This document shows positions 1 through 6,913 of a stretch of 9,161 nt of DNA, in pieces; within the stretch, counting starts at the first letter, position 1, and every line of letters begins with the position of its first letter. Below the pieces are notes generated by a model. The model was given only the letters and a program-made list of their open reading frames with translations, searched no databases and was not told the origin of the DNA. Source of the stretch: Deltaproteobacteria bacterium (lineage in GTDB: Bacteria; Desulfobacterota; GWC2-55-46); NCBI GenBank assembly GCA_016219075.1, contig JACRCJ010000019.1:1-9161 (forward strand). The letters are read 5' to 3'. Position numbers and translations under genes: made by a program.

Positions 1-241
1 ATGAACCACCCCGGAGCAAGCTCCGGGGTATCTCCTTAAGCCTCCCCTCCCTCGATGGGAGGGCTGGGCTCCCGTTGCGCTCTTCCTATGCAACGGGAAG
101 CGGGGAGGGTGAAAACATTTTTTCACCCCCACCCTACCCTCCCCCATCAAGGGGGAGGATTTTACAAGCAAACCCTGTAGCAAGCTACAGGGAATTTTGT
201 GATTAAAATTCTCCGCCATAAATGACGGAGAATTTTGATGG
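1..241. repeat. Mosaic palindromic intergenic repeat, copy A
   Basis: A run of consecutive hairpins that recurs, shortened, at 2659-2833. Modules seen directly: 9-bp palindrome with GCAAGC centre (9-28); CCCTCCC/GGGAGGG (45-51/57-63); CCCGTTGC/GCAACGGG (71-78/90-97, absent from copy B); GGGTGAAAA/TTTTCACCC (107-128); CCTCCCCC/GGGGGAGG (138-158); CCCTGTAGC/GCTACAGGG (173-192); and an 11-bp arm pair 205-215/226-236, also absent from copy B. The repeat probably continues left of the window. No open reading frame or transposase is associated. It resembles dispersed REP/MITE-like intergenic elements common in Desulfobacterota and Nitrospirota genomes (family assignment is from memory and unverified). 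None of the hairpins is followed by a proper T-tract, so they are not obvious intrinsic terminators. Confidence 0.85.
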
Positions 242-273
242 CAAGGAAAAATCATTTATATTTGCCACTCCCG

Positions 274-345
274 TTCAAGTGTTTTTTTGTGATTTTCAGA
301 TATAATTATACTGTATAAGGATATTTTCCGTTTTTTTTAAAAATA
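274..345 (+). promoter_or_regulatory. AT-rich putative promoter region of the sensor kinase gene
   Basis: Between repeat A and the kinase start lies a strongly AT-rich stretch with several -10-like hexamers: TATAAT at 301-306, TATACT at 307-312 and TATAAG at 314-319. No good -35 sits at the ideal 17-nt spacing; TTCAAG at 274-279 is 21 nt from TATAAT. A perfect 8-bp palindrome AACCGGTT (345-352) lies just downstream and could be a regulator site, but it may be chance. The kinase's Shine-Dalgarno candidate is AGGGG at 356-360, 11 nt from the ATG, which is rather far. The promoter location is plausible; the exact boxes are uncertain. Confidence 0.4.
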
Positions 346-371
346 ACCGGTTTTCAGGGGTTTTACTTTCA

Positions 372-2639
372 ATGGGCGATCCGAGAGGAAAAAACAGGGC
401 ACCTGATGCCCGTGTAAACAGGTTCGAGAGATGGGCCCTCTCCTTAATAGAGGCCTCTTACCACTCGCCCTTCCGTATCTTTACCATCATGGCTCTGTCC
501 ATATTCGCGGTAGAGTTCCTGGTGATGGTGATATTGGTCTTCCTGCCGCATGAATCTCCCGTAGTCCATGCGCTGGTAGATTCCACGATGCTCCTTTTGT
601 TACTCTCGCCCATACTCTACTTTTTCCTCTTCCGCCCGCTCCTGCGCCTGATGGACGAGCTCAACCTCTACGGCAACGAGCTCAAGAGCGAACGCGACAA
701 GATGCACAGCTATCTCGAAGTCGCCGGAGTGATGATACTCGTTCTCGACCGCGACGGGAAAGTCGTCCTTATCAACAGAAAAGGGTGCGAGATCCTCGGA
801 TACGGCGAGGAGGAGATAATAGGCAGGGACTGGTTCAAAGACTTCGTCCCAGCCCGTGAAAGAAAAGAGGTGTGGCGTCTTTTAACGGACCTTGTCTCGG
901 AAAGGACCGATCTCGGCGGGTACTACGAGAACCCGGTCATCACAAAGGGCGGCGAAGAGAGGACGATACTCTGGCACAACGCGCTTCTGAAGGAGGACGG
1001 GACCGTGGCCGGGATATTAAGCTCCGGAGAGGATATAACCGAGAGGAAGCGGATCGAAAAGGCGCTCACGGAGAGCGAGCAGAGGTACCGCCTCATACAT
1101 AATACAGTCTTTGACGGCATCATCATCACCGACTCGACCGACACGATCGTGGATGTGAACCCCTGCGCCGAGAAGATGTTCGGGTACGAAAAAGGGGAGC
1201 TCATCGGGGTCCGCCTCACGGAGATAATGCCCGAGGTCTACAGGGAGCGCCACACCGAAGGGGTCAAGCGGTATCTGGAGACCGGGATCGGCACGATACA
1301 GGGCAAGGTCACCGAGGTGGAAGGGCTCAGGAAAAACGGCGAGGTCTTTCCGATGGAGCTTGTCGTGAGCACCTTCCTCGTCGCAGGCTTAGTCTACTTT
1401 ACGGGTACCATACGGGACATCACCGAGAGGAAACGCGCCGAGTACGAAAAAGAGCTCATCCAGGCAAGATTGAGCCAGTCGCAGAAGATGGAGGCCATCG
1501 GCAGGTTCGCCGGCGGCATAGCCCACGACTTCAATAACATACTGACCTCGATACGGGGCAACGCCGAGCTGGCGCTTGAGGGCGTCGAGGGCTCAAGCTC
1601 ACTGCGCTCAAGACTCGACGGCATAGTGCTCTCAGTACTGCACGCGTCAAAACTGACCAGGCAGCTCCTTCTTTTCAGCCGCGGACAGCCCTTCGAGCTT
1701 CAGCCTCTCTGTATCAACGGGATCATCGAGAACATACTTAAGATGATCTCCCGGATAATCGGCGAAGGCTTCACCATCTCAACGGACCTCTCCCCGGGGC
1801 TCTGGCCCGTGAGGGCGGATGAGGGGAATATCGAGCAGGTGATAATGAACCTCGCCGTCAACGCCAGGGACGCGATGCCCGGGGGCGGGACGCTTTCCAT
1901 AAAGACCGAGAACCTCGTACTCACGGAGGAAGACTGCATGGGACTGCCCGACGCAAGTCCCGGAAGATTCGTGTGTCTCACTGTGGCCGACACCGGCATG
2001 GGGATGAAAAAGGATTATATCAGCCGCATCTTCGAGCCTTTTTTCACCACCAAGGAGTCAGGCAAGGGCATGGGTGTTGGGCTTGCGATGGTCTACGGCG
2101 TGATAAAACAGCACGGAGGGTGGATAACCGTCCAGAGCGAACCCAATGAGGGCACCGTCTTCAGGATATATCTGCCTGCCATGGACGAAAAGGCGGCGGA
2201 AAGTCATCCTGAGTCACCGGGTAAGAAGACGGGCGGAAGGGGCGAGCGGATACTCCTTGTGGAAGACGAAAAAGATATCAGGGAGTTCTCCAGGACCGTC
2301 CTGAGCGAAAACGGCTATGTGGTCTTCACGGCGGACACGGCCGGGGCGGCCGCGGAGATACTTGAAAAGGAGAACTGGGAGATGGACCTCGTCATAAGCG
2401 ACGCGGTGCTTCCGGACAGGCGCGGCTCTCAGTTCCTTGACTCCGTCATATCGGCCAGACCCGGCATAGCAGTCCTCTTAAGCGGCAGCCTCGCCGATGT
2501 GAGGGCCGGCGGCGCGGCGGGAAAAAAGAAGTACAGATACCTGCAGAAACCCTATTCCCTGGCGGGGCTCCTGAGGGCCGTGACGGTCTCACTTGAATCG
2601 AGAGAAAACAAAACGCCGACCACTCCGACCCCTCCATGA
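372..2639 (+). CDS. Hybrid sensor histidine kinase (2 TM, PAS-PAS-HisKA-HATPase-receiver)
   Basis: Membrane sensor kinase of 755 aa. Two hydrophobic segments (about residues 35-58 and 66-88) are separated by only a few residues, so there is almost no periplasmic sensor domain. A short charged linker (92-111) leads to PAS 1 (about 112-222) and PAS 2 (about 237-352), each ending in a DITERK-type PAC signature. The HisKA phospho-acceptor is H385 in GGIAHDFNN, the type found in many hybrid kinases. The HATPase has N-box NLAVNARDAM (493-502), G1 DTGMGM (540-545), F-box FEPFFTTK (554-561) and G2 GKGMGVGLAMVYG (564-576). A C-terminal receiver (about 626-742) has E631/D632, phospho-acceptor D677, S704 and K726. 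All catalytic residues appear intact. The last residues are Thr/Pro-rich. No response regulator or HPt protein lies beside it, so its output is unknown. It stands alone, flanked by mosaic repeats A and B. The signal and the target genes cannot be read from the sequence. Confidence 0.95.
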   Translation: MGDPRGKNRAPDARVNRFERWALSLIEASYHSPFRIFTIMALSIFAVEFLVMVILVFLPHESPVVHALVDSTMLLLLLSPILYFFLFRPLLRLMDELNLYGNELKSERDKMHSYLEVAGVMILVLDRDGKVVLINRKGCEILGYGEEEIIGRDWFKDFVPARERKEVWRLLTDLVSERTDLGGYYENPVITKGGEERTILWHNALLKEDGTVAGILSSGEDITERKRIEKALTESEQRYRLIHNTVFDGIIITDSTDTIVDVNPCAEKMFGYEKGELIGVRLTEIMPEVYRERHTEGVKRYLETGIGTIQGKVTEVEGLRKNGEVFPMELVVSTFLVAGLVYFTGTIRDITERKRAEYEKELIQARLSQSQKMEAIGRFAGGIAHDFNNILTSIRGNAELALEGVEGSSSLRSRLDGIVLSVLHASKLTRQLLLFSRGQPFELQPLCINGIIENILKMISRIIGEGFTISTDLSPGLWPVRADEGNIEQVIMNLAVNARDAMPGGGTLSIKTENLVLTEEDCMGLPDASPGRFVCLTVADTGMGMKKDYISRIFEPFFTTKESGKGMGVGLAMVYGVIKQHGGWITVQSEPNEGTVFRIYLPAMDEKAAESHPESPGKKTGGRGERILLVEDEKDIREFSRTVLSENGYVVFTADTAGAAAEILEKENWEMDLVISDAVLPDRRGSQFLDSVISARPGIAVLLSGSLADVRAGGAAGKKKYRYLQKPYSLAGLLRAVTVSLESRENKTPTTPTPP

Positions 2640-2658
2640 TCTCCTGTATCCCAAAAAA

Positions 2659-2833
2659 ATGAACCTCCCCGGAGCAAGCTCCGGGGTATCTCCTTAAGCC
2701 TCCCCTCCCTTGATGGGAGGGGACTGAGGGGTGGGTGAAAACATTTTTTCACCCCCACCCTTCCCTCCCCCATCGAGGGGGAGGATTTTACAAGGAAACC
2801 CTGTAGCAAGCAAGCTACAGGGAATTTTGATGG
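2659..2833. repeat. Mosaic palindromic intergenic repeat, copy B
   Basis: Same module order as copy A but lacking two of its hairpins: GCAAGC-centred palindrome (2667-2686), CCCTCCC/GGGAGGG (about 2704-2722), GGGTGAAAA/TTTTCACCC (2733-2754), CCTCCCCC/GGGGGAGG (2764-2784) and CCCTGTAGC/GCTACAGGG (2799-2822). In the last hairpin the loop carries an extra CAAG compared with copy A (AAGCAA instead of AA), so the arms are kept while the loop varies. It begins 20 nt after the kinase stop and ends 20 nt before the Shine-Dalgarno of hom, filling almost the whole gap. I see no convincing separate promoter for hom in this gap. Confidence 0.85.
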
Positions 2834-2867
2834 TAATTCGTCACCCATTCGGCGGAAGGGTCCGGTA

Positions 2868-4211
2868 ATGACATCTGACAACGGAAAAAAGCTCAAGAGG
2901 ATAAATGTCGGCCTGATAGGTTTCGGCACGGTCGGGACTGGGGTCGTAAAGGTCCTCAGGGATAACGCCTCCGTAATAAAGGACAAGCTCGGCTGCGAGG
3001 TGGTGCTTAAAAGGGTCGCCGACAGGGACATCACCAGGGACCGCGGGGTCAGGCTCGACGAAGGGGTGTTGACAACCGACGCGATGGATGTGATAAACGA
3101 CCCGGATATCTCGATAGTAGTCGAGCTCGTCGGGGGCACCGGTATCGCGAAGACCTTCATAATGGAGGCCCTGGAGCGCGGCAAGCATGTGGTCACGGCC
3201 AACAAGGCGCTCCTTTCAACGCACGGCAGGGAGATATTCGCCAAGGCCTCGGAAAAGGGGGCCGACATCTACTTCGAGGCGAGCGTGGGCGGGGGCATCC
3301 CCGTCATAAAGGCCTTGAGGGAAGGGCTTGCCGCCAACAGGATAGAGTCGCTCTACGGGATAATAAACGGCACCGCTAACTACATACTCTCCAAGATGAC
3401 GAACGACGGGGGGAAGTTCGAGGACGTGTTAAGGAGGGCCCAGGAGAAGGGCTACGCCGAGGCCGACCCGTCTTACGATGTTGACGGGATCGACACGGCC
3501 CACAAGCTCGCGATCCTCATCAACCTCTGCTACGGCTCGTATATCGGGCTCGGCGACATCTATACCGAAGGCATAAGGGACATAAGCCAGCTCGACATAA
3601 AGTTCGCCCGCGAGTTCGGCTACAGGATAAAGCTCCTGGCCATAGCGAAATACATCGACGGCAAGGTCGAGGCCAGAGTCCACCCGACGATGATACCGGC
3701 CTCTCACCCGCTGGCCATGGTCGACGGGGCCTACAACGCCGTGCACCTCAGGGGGGACGCCGTAGGCTCAGTGATGTTATACGGCCTCGGGGCCGGGATG
3801 ATGCCGACGGCGAGCGCCGTTGTGGGCGACATCATGGACATATGCAGGAACATAAGGAAGGGCATATCGAACAGGGTCTCTCCGCTCTCCTACACCGATG
3901 AGGCCGTAAGGGAGATAAAGCTCAGGGACATAAATTCGCTCGAGATACCCTACTACATAAGGTTTCTGGCCGTGGACAAGCCCGGCGCTCTCTCGAAGAT
4001 ATCCGGGGTCCTCGGGACCCACAACATAAGCATCTCTTCCGTCATACAGAAGGACAGGAAGATCGGCGGGGCGGTCCCGCTGGTGATCGTTACGCACAAC
4101 GCGCAGGAGAAAAGCCTGAGGGCCGCGATAGCCGAGATACAGAAGATGGACATAATACACGACAAGATAATATATATCAGGATAGAGGAGAACCTCGGTG
4201 CGGCTAACTAA
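2868..4211 (+). CDS. hom: Homoserine dehydrogenase with C-terminal ACT domain
   Basis: Reduces aspartate 4-semialdehyde to homoserine with NAD(P)H, the branch point to threonine and methionine; cytoplasmic. The 447-aa length is normal for the monofunctional ACT-containing form. The N-terminal Rossmann motif GFGTVGTGV spans residues 18-26, followed by VVTANKALLSTHG (108-120), EASVGGGIPVI (137-147) and GIINGTANYIL (164-174). The catalytic Asp-x3-Lys pair is D209/K213 in the conserved IDTAHK segment. The ACT domain starts near residue 361 and carries the DKPGALSKISGVL signature, suggesting feedback control by threonine as known for the family. The ATG at 2868 has GGAAGGG (2854-2860) 7 nt upstream. 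Its 3' end overlaps thrC by 14 nt, implying one transcript. There is no aspartokinase fusion. Confidence 0.97.
   Translation: MTSDNGKKLKRINVGLIGFGTVGTGVVKVLRDNASVIKDKLGCEVVLKRVADRDITRDRGVRLDEGVLTTDAMDVINDPDISIVVELVGGTGIAKTFIMEALERGKHVVTANKALLSTHGREIFAKASEKGADIYFEASVGGGIPVIKALREGLAANRIESLYGIINGTANYILSKMTNDGGKFEDVLRRAQEKGYAEADPSYDVDGIDTAHKLAILINLCYGSYIGLGDIYTEGIRDISQLDIKFAREFGYRIKLLAIAKYIDGKVEARVHPTMIPASHPLAMVDGAYNAVHLRGDAVGSVMLYGLGAGMMPTASAVVGDIMDICRNIRKGISNRVSPLSYTDEAVREIKLRDINSLEIPYYIRFLAVDKPGALSKISGVLGTHNISISSVIQKDRKIGGAVPLVIVTHNAQEKSLRAAIAEIQKMDIIHDKIIYIRIEENLGAAN
4185..4190 (+). promoter_or_regulatory. Ribosome binding site deciding the GTG start of thrC
   Basis: GAGGAG lies inside the last codons of hom, 7 nt before the GTG at 4198. 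It favours GTG over any later start. The next in-frame Met is deep inside the PLP-binding domain, so the GTG start is needed for a full-length enzyme. Confidence 0.75.
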
Positions 4212-5268
4212 AAAAGGACTGTGGGGCGGGATCATCAGGGAGTACAGGGAGTTCCTCCCGGAGATAGAGGACGGCTCCATAACCACCCTTCTGGAAGGGA
4301 ACACGCCTCTTATCGAGACCGTCAACCTGAAGGACATATTCGGGGAGATAAGGCTTCTCCTTAAGTACGAGGGCTTGAACCCGACAGGGTCGTTCAAGGA
4401 CCGCGGCATGACTATGGCGGTCTCGAAGGCCAGGGACGAGGGCGCGCAGGCGATAATATGCGCCTCCACCGGCAACACCTCCGCGGCGGCCGCCGCCTAC
4501 GCGGCGAAGGCCGGGATGAAGGCCTATGTCCTGATACCGGACGGGGCCGTGGCCCTGGGGAAACTCTCGCAGGCGATAATGCACGGGGCGCTCGTGCTGC
4601 AGGTGAAGGGCAACTTCGACGAGGCCCTCGACCTCGTCAAGGAGATAGCGCGGAACTACCCCGTAAAGATGGTCAACTCCATAAACCCCTTCAGGATCGA
4701 GGGGCAGAAGACCGGGGCCTTCGAGGTCTGCGAGCACCTGGGGTACGCGCCCACCTACCACTTCCTCCCGGTCGGGAACGCCGGGAACATCACGGCTTAC
4801 TGGAAGGGGTACAAGGAGTATGAGAAGAAGGGGGTCATATCGAACCTCCCCAAGATGATGGGCTTCCAGGCCGAGGGGGCCGCCCCGATAGTGCTCGGGC
4901 ACCCGGTAGCAGACCCGCAGACCATAGCCACGGCGATAAAGATAGGCAACCCGGCGAGCTGGCAGGGGGCGCTTTCCGCGAGGGACGAGAGCGGCGGAGT
5001 CATAGACGCGGTCTCCGACGAGAAGATCGTAGAGGCCTACAAGCTTTTGGCCTCAAGGGAAGGGGTCTTCTGCGAGCCAGCGTCGGCGGCGAGCCTCGCA
5101 GGAGCGATAAAGATGAAGAAGGAAGGGGTCTTGAACGACGGGGACACGGTCGTCTGCACCCTTACCGGGCACGGGCTTAAAGACCCGGACAACGCCATGA
5201 AGGCCTCGCCCAAGCCTCTCAAGGTGCCGGCCGAACTCGGTAAGATACTGCGTGCGATGGGCCTGTAA
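4198..5268 (+). CDS. thrC: Threonine synthase (PLP-dependent)
   Basis: Converts O-phospho-L-homoserine to threonine and phosphate, the last step of threonine synthesis; cytoplasmic. At 356 aa it is the short form of the fold-type II family (Bacillus/archaeal-like), not the longer E. coli type. Early motif LLEGNTPLIE (31-40); PLP-binding lysine K67 in NPTGSFKDRG (61-70); STGNTSAAAAAYAAKAG (90-106); glycine-rich phosphate-binding loop PVGNAGN (191-197); FCEPASAASLAG (291-302) and TLTGHGLKDP (321-330). The gene starts with GTG inside the end of hom, in a different frame, consistent with translational coupling. Its substrate requires a homoserine kinase, yet no GHMP-type thrB is in the window. 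The candidate supplier is the gene starting at 5690. Confidence 0.97.
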   Translation: MRLTKKGLWGGIIREYREFLPEIEDGSITTLLEGNTPLIETVNLKDIFGEIRLLLKYEGLNPTGSFKDRGMTMAVSKARDEGAQAIICASTGNTSAAAAAYAAKAGMKAYVLIPDGAVALGKLSQAIMHGALVLQVKGNFDEALDLVKEIARNYPVKMVNSINPFRIEGQKTGAFEVCEHLGYAPTYHFLPVGNAGNITAYWKGYKEYEKKGVISNLPKMMGFQAEGAAPIVLGHPVADPQTIATAIKIGNPASWQGALSARDESGGVIDAVSDEKIVEAYKLLASREGVFCEPASAASLAGAIKMKKEGVLNDGDTVVCTLTGHGLKDPDNAMKASPKPLKVPAELGKILRAMGL

Positions 5269-5294
5269 GACGAATCTCCTTAAAGACCGCCCCA

Positions 5295-5323
5295 TTGACA
5301 AAACCGGGGCCGGATAGGATAAT
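5295..5323 (+). promoter_or_regulatory. Near-consensus sigma-70 promoter between thrC and apgM
   Basis: TTGACA (5295-5300, perfect -35) is followed after exactly 17 nt by GATAAT (5318-5323, one mismatch to TATAAT). It starts 26 nt after the thrC stop. Predicted initiation is around 5329-5331. This is the best promoter match I found in the window. It would drive apgM with a leader of about 360 nt, or a separate small RNA. Confidence 0.65.
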
Positions 5324-5329
5324 TAAAAA

Positions 5330-5426
5330 CTGGCCCGGCGCGCTCCCGGCAGCAAGCACGGGGGCATTCGGAAGTAAGTACCTCAAAAACCGCACGATAG
5401 CCGGGCTTCGGCTTTAAACGCGCCAG
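5330..5426 (+). ncRNA. Candidate structured RNA or apgM leader (unclassified)
   Basis: Begins where the 5295-5323 promoter would initiate. A long-range closing helix can form from CTG (5330-5332) plus GCGCG (5338-5342) with CGCGC (5419-5423) plus CAG (5424-5426), with a 5-nt bulge on the 5' side. Inside it are a 6-bp hairpin CTCCCG/CGGGGG (5343-5348/5359-5364, one G-T pair, 10-nt loop) and a 5-bp hairpin AGCCG/CGGCT (5399-5413). Between them is an unpaired purine-rich stretch (about 5365-5398). I do not recognise a known riboswitch family. There is no T-tract terminator directly after it, so it may be the 5' part of the apgM leader. The pairings were found by eye; energy and conservation were not tested. 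Confidence 0.35.
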
Positions 5427-5430
5427 ATAA

Positions 5431-5463
5431 ATGAACCACCCCGGAGCAAGCTCCGGGGTATCT
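5431..5463. repeat. Core copy (C) of the mosaic repeat
   Basis: This 33-nt segment is identical to positions 1-33 (copy A) and differs by one base from copy B at 2659-2691. It contains only the first hairpin module (palindrome 5439-5458 with GCAAGC centre) and the trailing TATCT; the downstream C-rich modules are absent. This shows the first hairpin can exist separately from the rest. The following 55 nt (to about 5517) are AT-rich, with a weak inverted repeat GTTTTGT/ACAAAAC (5486-5492/5503-5509). Confidence 0.8.
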
Positions 5464-5518
5464 GAAAACAACCCAGTTATTAGATGTTTTGTATTGTTTT
5501 TAACAAAACACCAGGGGC

Positions 5519-5659
5519 ATTGCGTAGCGAGCCTAAAGGAAAGTGAGCTAGCAAGCCTCTGTATGTATTGCGAGCGAGCTTGACAGCGAGCGGAGCAATC
5601 GCCCCGAGGCGCGCGACAGCGCGCAAAAAGGCCTTTTGTATTGCGCAGCAAGCTAAAGG
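5519..5659. repeat. Cluster of three ATTGCG-type short repeats with a GC hairpin
   Basis: Three related units: 5519-5539 and 5640-5659 share ATTGCG, NAGCNAGC and TAAAGG, differing by a few substitutions and one base of length. A third unit starts at 5567 (ATTGCGAGCGAGC) and closes as a weak inverted repeat with GCAAT at 5595-5599. Between the second and third units is a 6-bp hairpin GCGCGC-GACA-GCGCGC (5609-5624), followed by a palindrome AAAAGGCCTTTT (5626-5637). The ATTGCGAG...GCAATC layout resembles a dispersed repeat widespread in delta-proteobacterial genomes (from memory). No protein is encoded here; the open frame on the minus strand is composed of repeat sequence. Confidence 0.6.
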
Positions 5660-5689
5660 GGTATTAGACTCTAAGAGAGAATTAAAAAT

Positions 5690-6913
5690 ATGAAATACAT
5701 CATACTGATAGGCGACGGGATGGCCGACAACCCGATGAAAGAGCTCGGCGGCAAGACCCCGCTTGAGTTCTCCGCCACGCCGAACATGGACCGGCTGGCC
5801 GGAAAAGGCAAGTTCGGCCTTTTCGCAACGGTCCCTCCAGGGTACTCGCCCGGAAGCGATGTGGCTAACCTGAGCGTTCTCGGCTACGACCCCAGGAAAT
5901 ACTATACCGGAAGGGCCCCTCTCGAGGCGGCCTCCATCGGTGTGAAGCTCGGAGCCGCTGATGTGGCGTTCAGGTGCAACCTCGTAACGCTTTCAAATGA
6001 GGGCGGCCAGACGGTAATGGCCGACTACAGCTCCGGGCACATCTCGACCGAAGAGGCGAGAGAGATAGTAGAGGACCTCGACCGGGCGCTCTCGAAAGAG
6101 GGCGTGAGGTTCTACCCCGGCACGAGCTACAGGCACCTGATGGTCTGGAAGGGCGGGCGCAAAGACGTCAAGACCACGCCCCCGCACGACATATCGGACA
6201 GACCCGTGGAAGGGCACCTCCCGCAGGGCGACGGCGCGGATAAACTTAAAAGGCTCATCGAGCTTTCATGGGCGGTAATGTCAGACCACCCGGTGAACAG
6301 GAAAAGGGTGGCCGCCGGTAAAAAACCCGCTACCTCCGTCTGGCTCTGGGGCCAGGGCGTGGCCCCGTTGATGCCGACGATGAAGGAGAGGTTCGGCGTC
6401 GAGGGAGCGATCATCTCGGCCGTGGACCTGATGAAGGGCATCGGCATATACGCCGGGCTTGAAGTGTTGAAGGTCCCCGGCGCCACGGGCTATATCGACA
6501 CCAACTACAAGGGAAAGACCGAGTTCGCGTTAGCGGCCCTTGAGAAAAAGGACTTCGTCTGCGTCCATGTCGAGGCCCCGGACGAGGCCGGCCACAACGG
6601 AAGCCTCAAGGACAAGCTTAAAGCTATAGAAGACTTCGACAAGCTCATCGTCGGGCCGATACTCAAGGGCGCGGAGAAGTTCGGCGAGTTCACGGTGCTG
6701 TTGCTCCCGGACCACCCGACCCCGCTTGCCCTTAAGACCCATACCCCGGACCCGGTGCCGTTCGTCCTGTACCAGTGGGGCGGGGGAGCTAAAAAGGATG
6801 TGCAAACGATGTTCACCGAGAGGCATGCACAGGCCACCGGTGTGCTTGTGAAGGACTGCACGCGGATGATAGAGGAGTTTTTCGGCAGACCCGAGCAATC
6901 CCTGGGGGTATGA
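5690..6913 (+). CDS. apgM: Archaeal-type cofactor-independent phosphoglycerate mutase family protein; proposed homoserine kinase substitute
   Basis: 407 aa, the usual length of the ApgM branch of the alkaline phosphatase superfamily. Metal and catalytic residues are present: D9 in ILIGDGMAD, phospho-acceptor S56 in PGSDVANLSVLGYDP, H166 in PPHDISD, D298/H302 in HVEAPDEAGHNG, D341/H342 in LLPDHPTP and H351 in KTHTPDPVPF. By its family it would interconvert 2- and 3-phosphoglycerate through a phosphoserine intermediate. However, a bacterial subgroup sits next to hom and thrC in genomes lacking thrB and is annotated as 'proposed homoserine kinase' (TIGR02535, from memory). The context here fits that subgroup, so O-phosphohomoserine formation is inferred from position, not shown. 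The ATG at 5690 has only a weak GAGAGA (5675-5680) upstream. It is separated from thrC by 421 nt of promoter and repeats, so it may have its own promoter. A terminator follows at 7047-7084. Confidence 0.9.
   Translation: MKYIILIGDGMADNPMKELGGKTPLEFSATPNMDRLAGKGKFGLFATVPPGYSPGSDVANLSVLGYDPRKYYTGRAPLEAASIGVKLGAADVAFRCNLVTLSNEGGQTVMADYSSGHISTEEAREIVEDLDRALSKEGVRFYPGTSYRHLMVWKGGRKDVKTTPPHDISDRPVEGHLPQGDGADKLKRLIELSWAVMSDHPVNRKRVAAGKKPATSVWLWGQGVAPLMPTMKERFGVEGAIISAVDLMKGIGIYAGLEVLKVPGATGYIDTNYKGKTEFALAALEKKDFVCVHVEAPDEAGHNGSLKDKLKAIEDFDKLIVGPILKGAEKFGEFTVLLLPDHPTPLALKTHTPDPVPFVLYQWGGGAKKDVQTMFTERHAQATGVLVKDCTRMIEEFFGRPEQSLGV

Noticed and set aside
1..241. CRISPR array from the recurrent palindromes
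   Set aside because: The hairpins differ from one another, spacing is irregular, and there are no unique spacers or cas genes.
2552..3268. A 238-codon minus-strand open frame spanning the kinase end, repeat B and hom
   Set aside because: It crosses two real genes and a repeat and has no recognisable domain.
4458..4823. A plus-strand open frame inside thrC
   Set aside because: It is a frame-shifted shadow of a strongly conserved thrC segment in GC-rich DNA; composition is Gly/Arg-rich with no motif.
5609..5637. GCGCGC hairpin as a terminator upstream of apgM
   Set aside because: It is followed by A-rich sequence and a palindrome on the plus strand, and by no T-run on the minus strand.
5280..5651. 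A 123-codon open frame on the minus strand between thrC and apgM
   Set aside because: It runs through copy C and the ATTGCG repeats, is rich in Cys and Arg without any recognisable motif, and lacks a proper start context.
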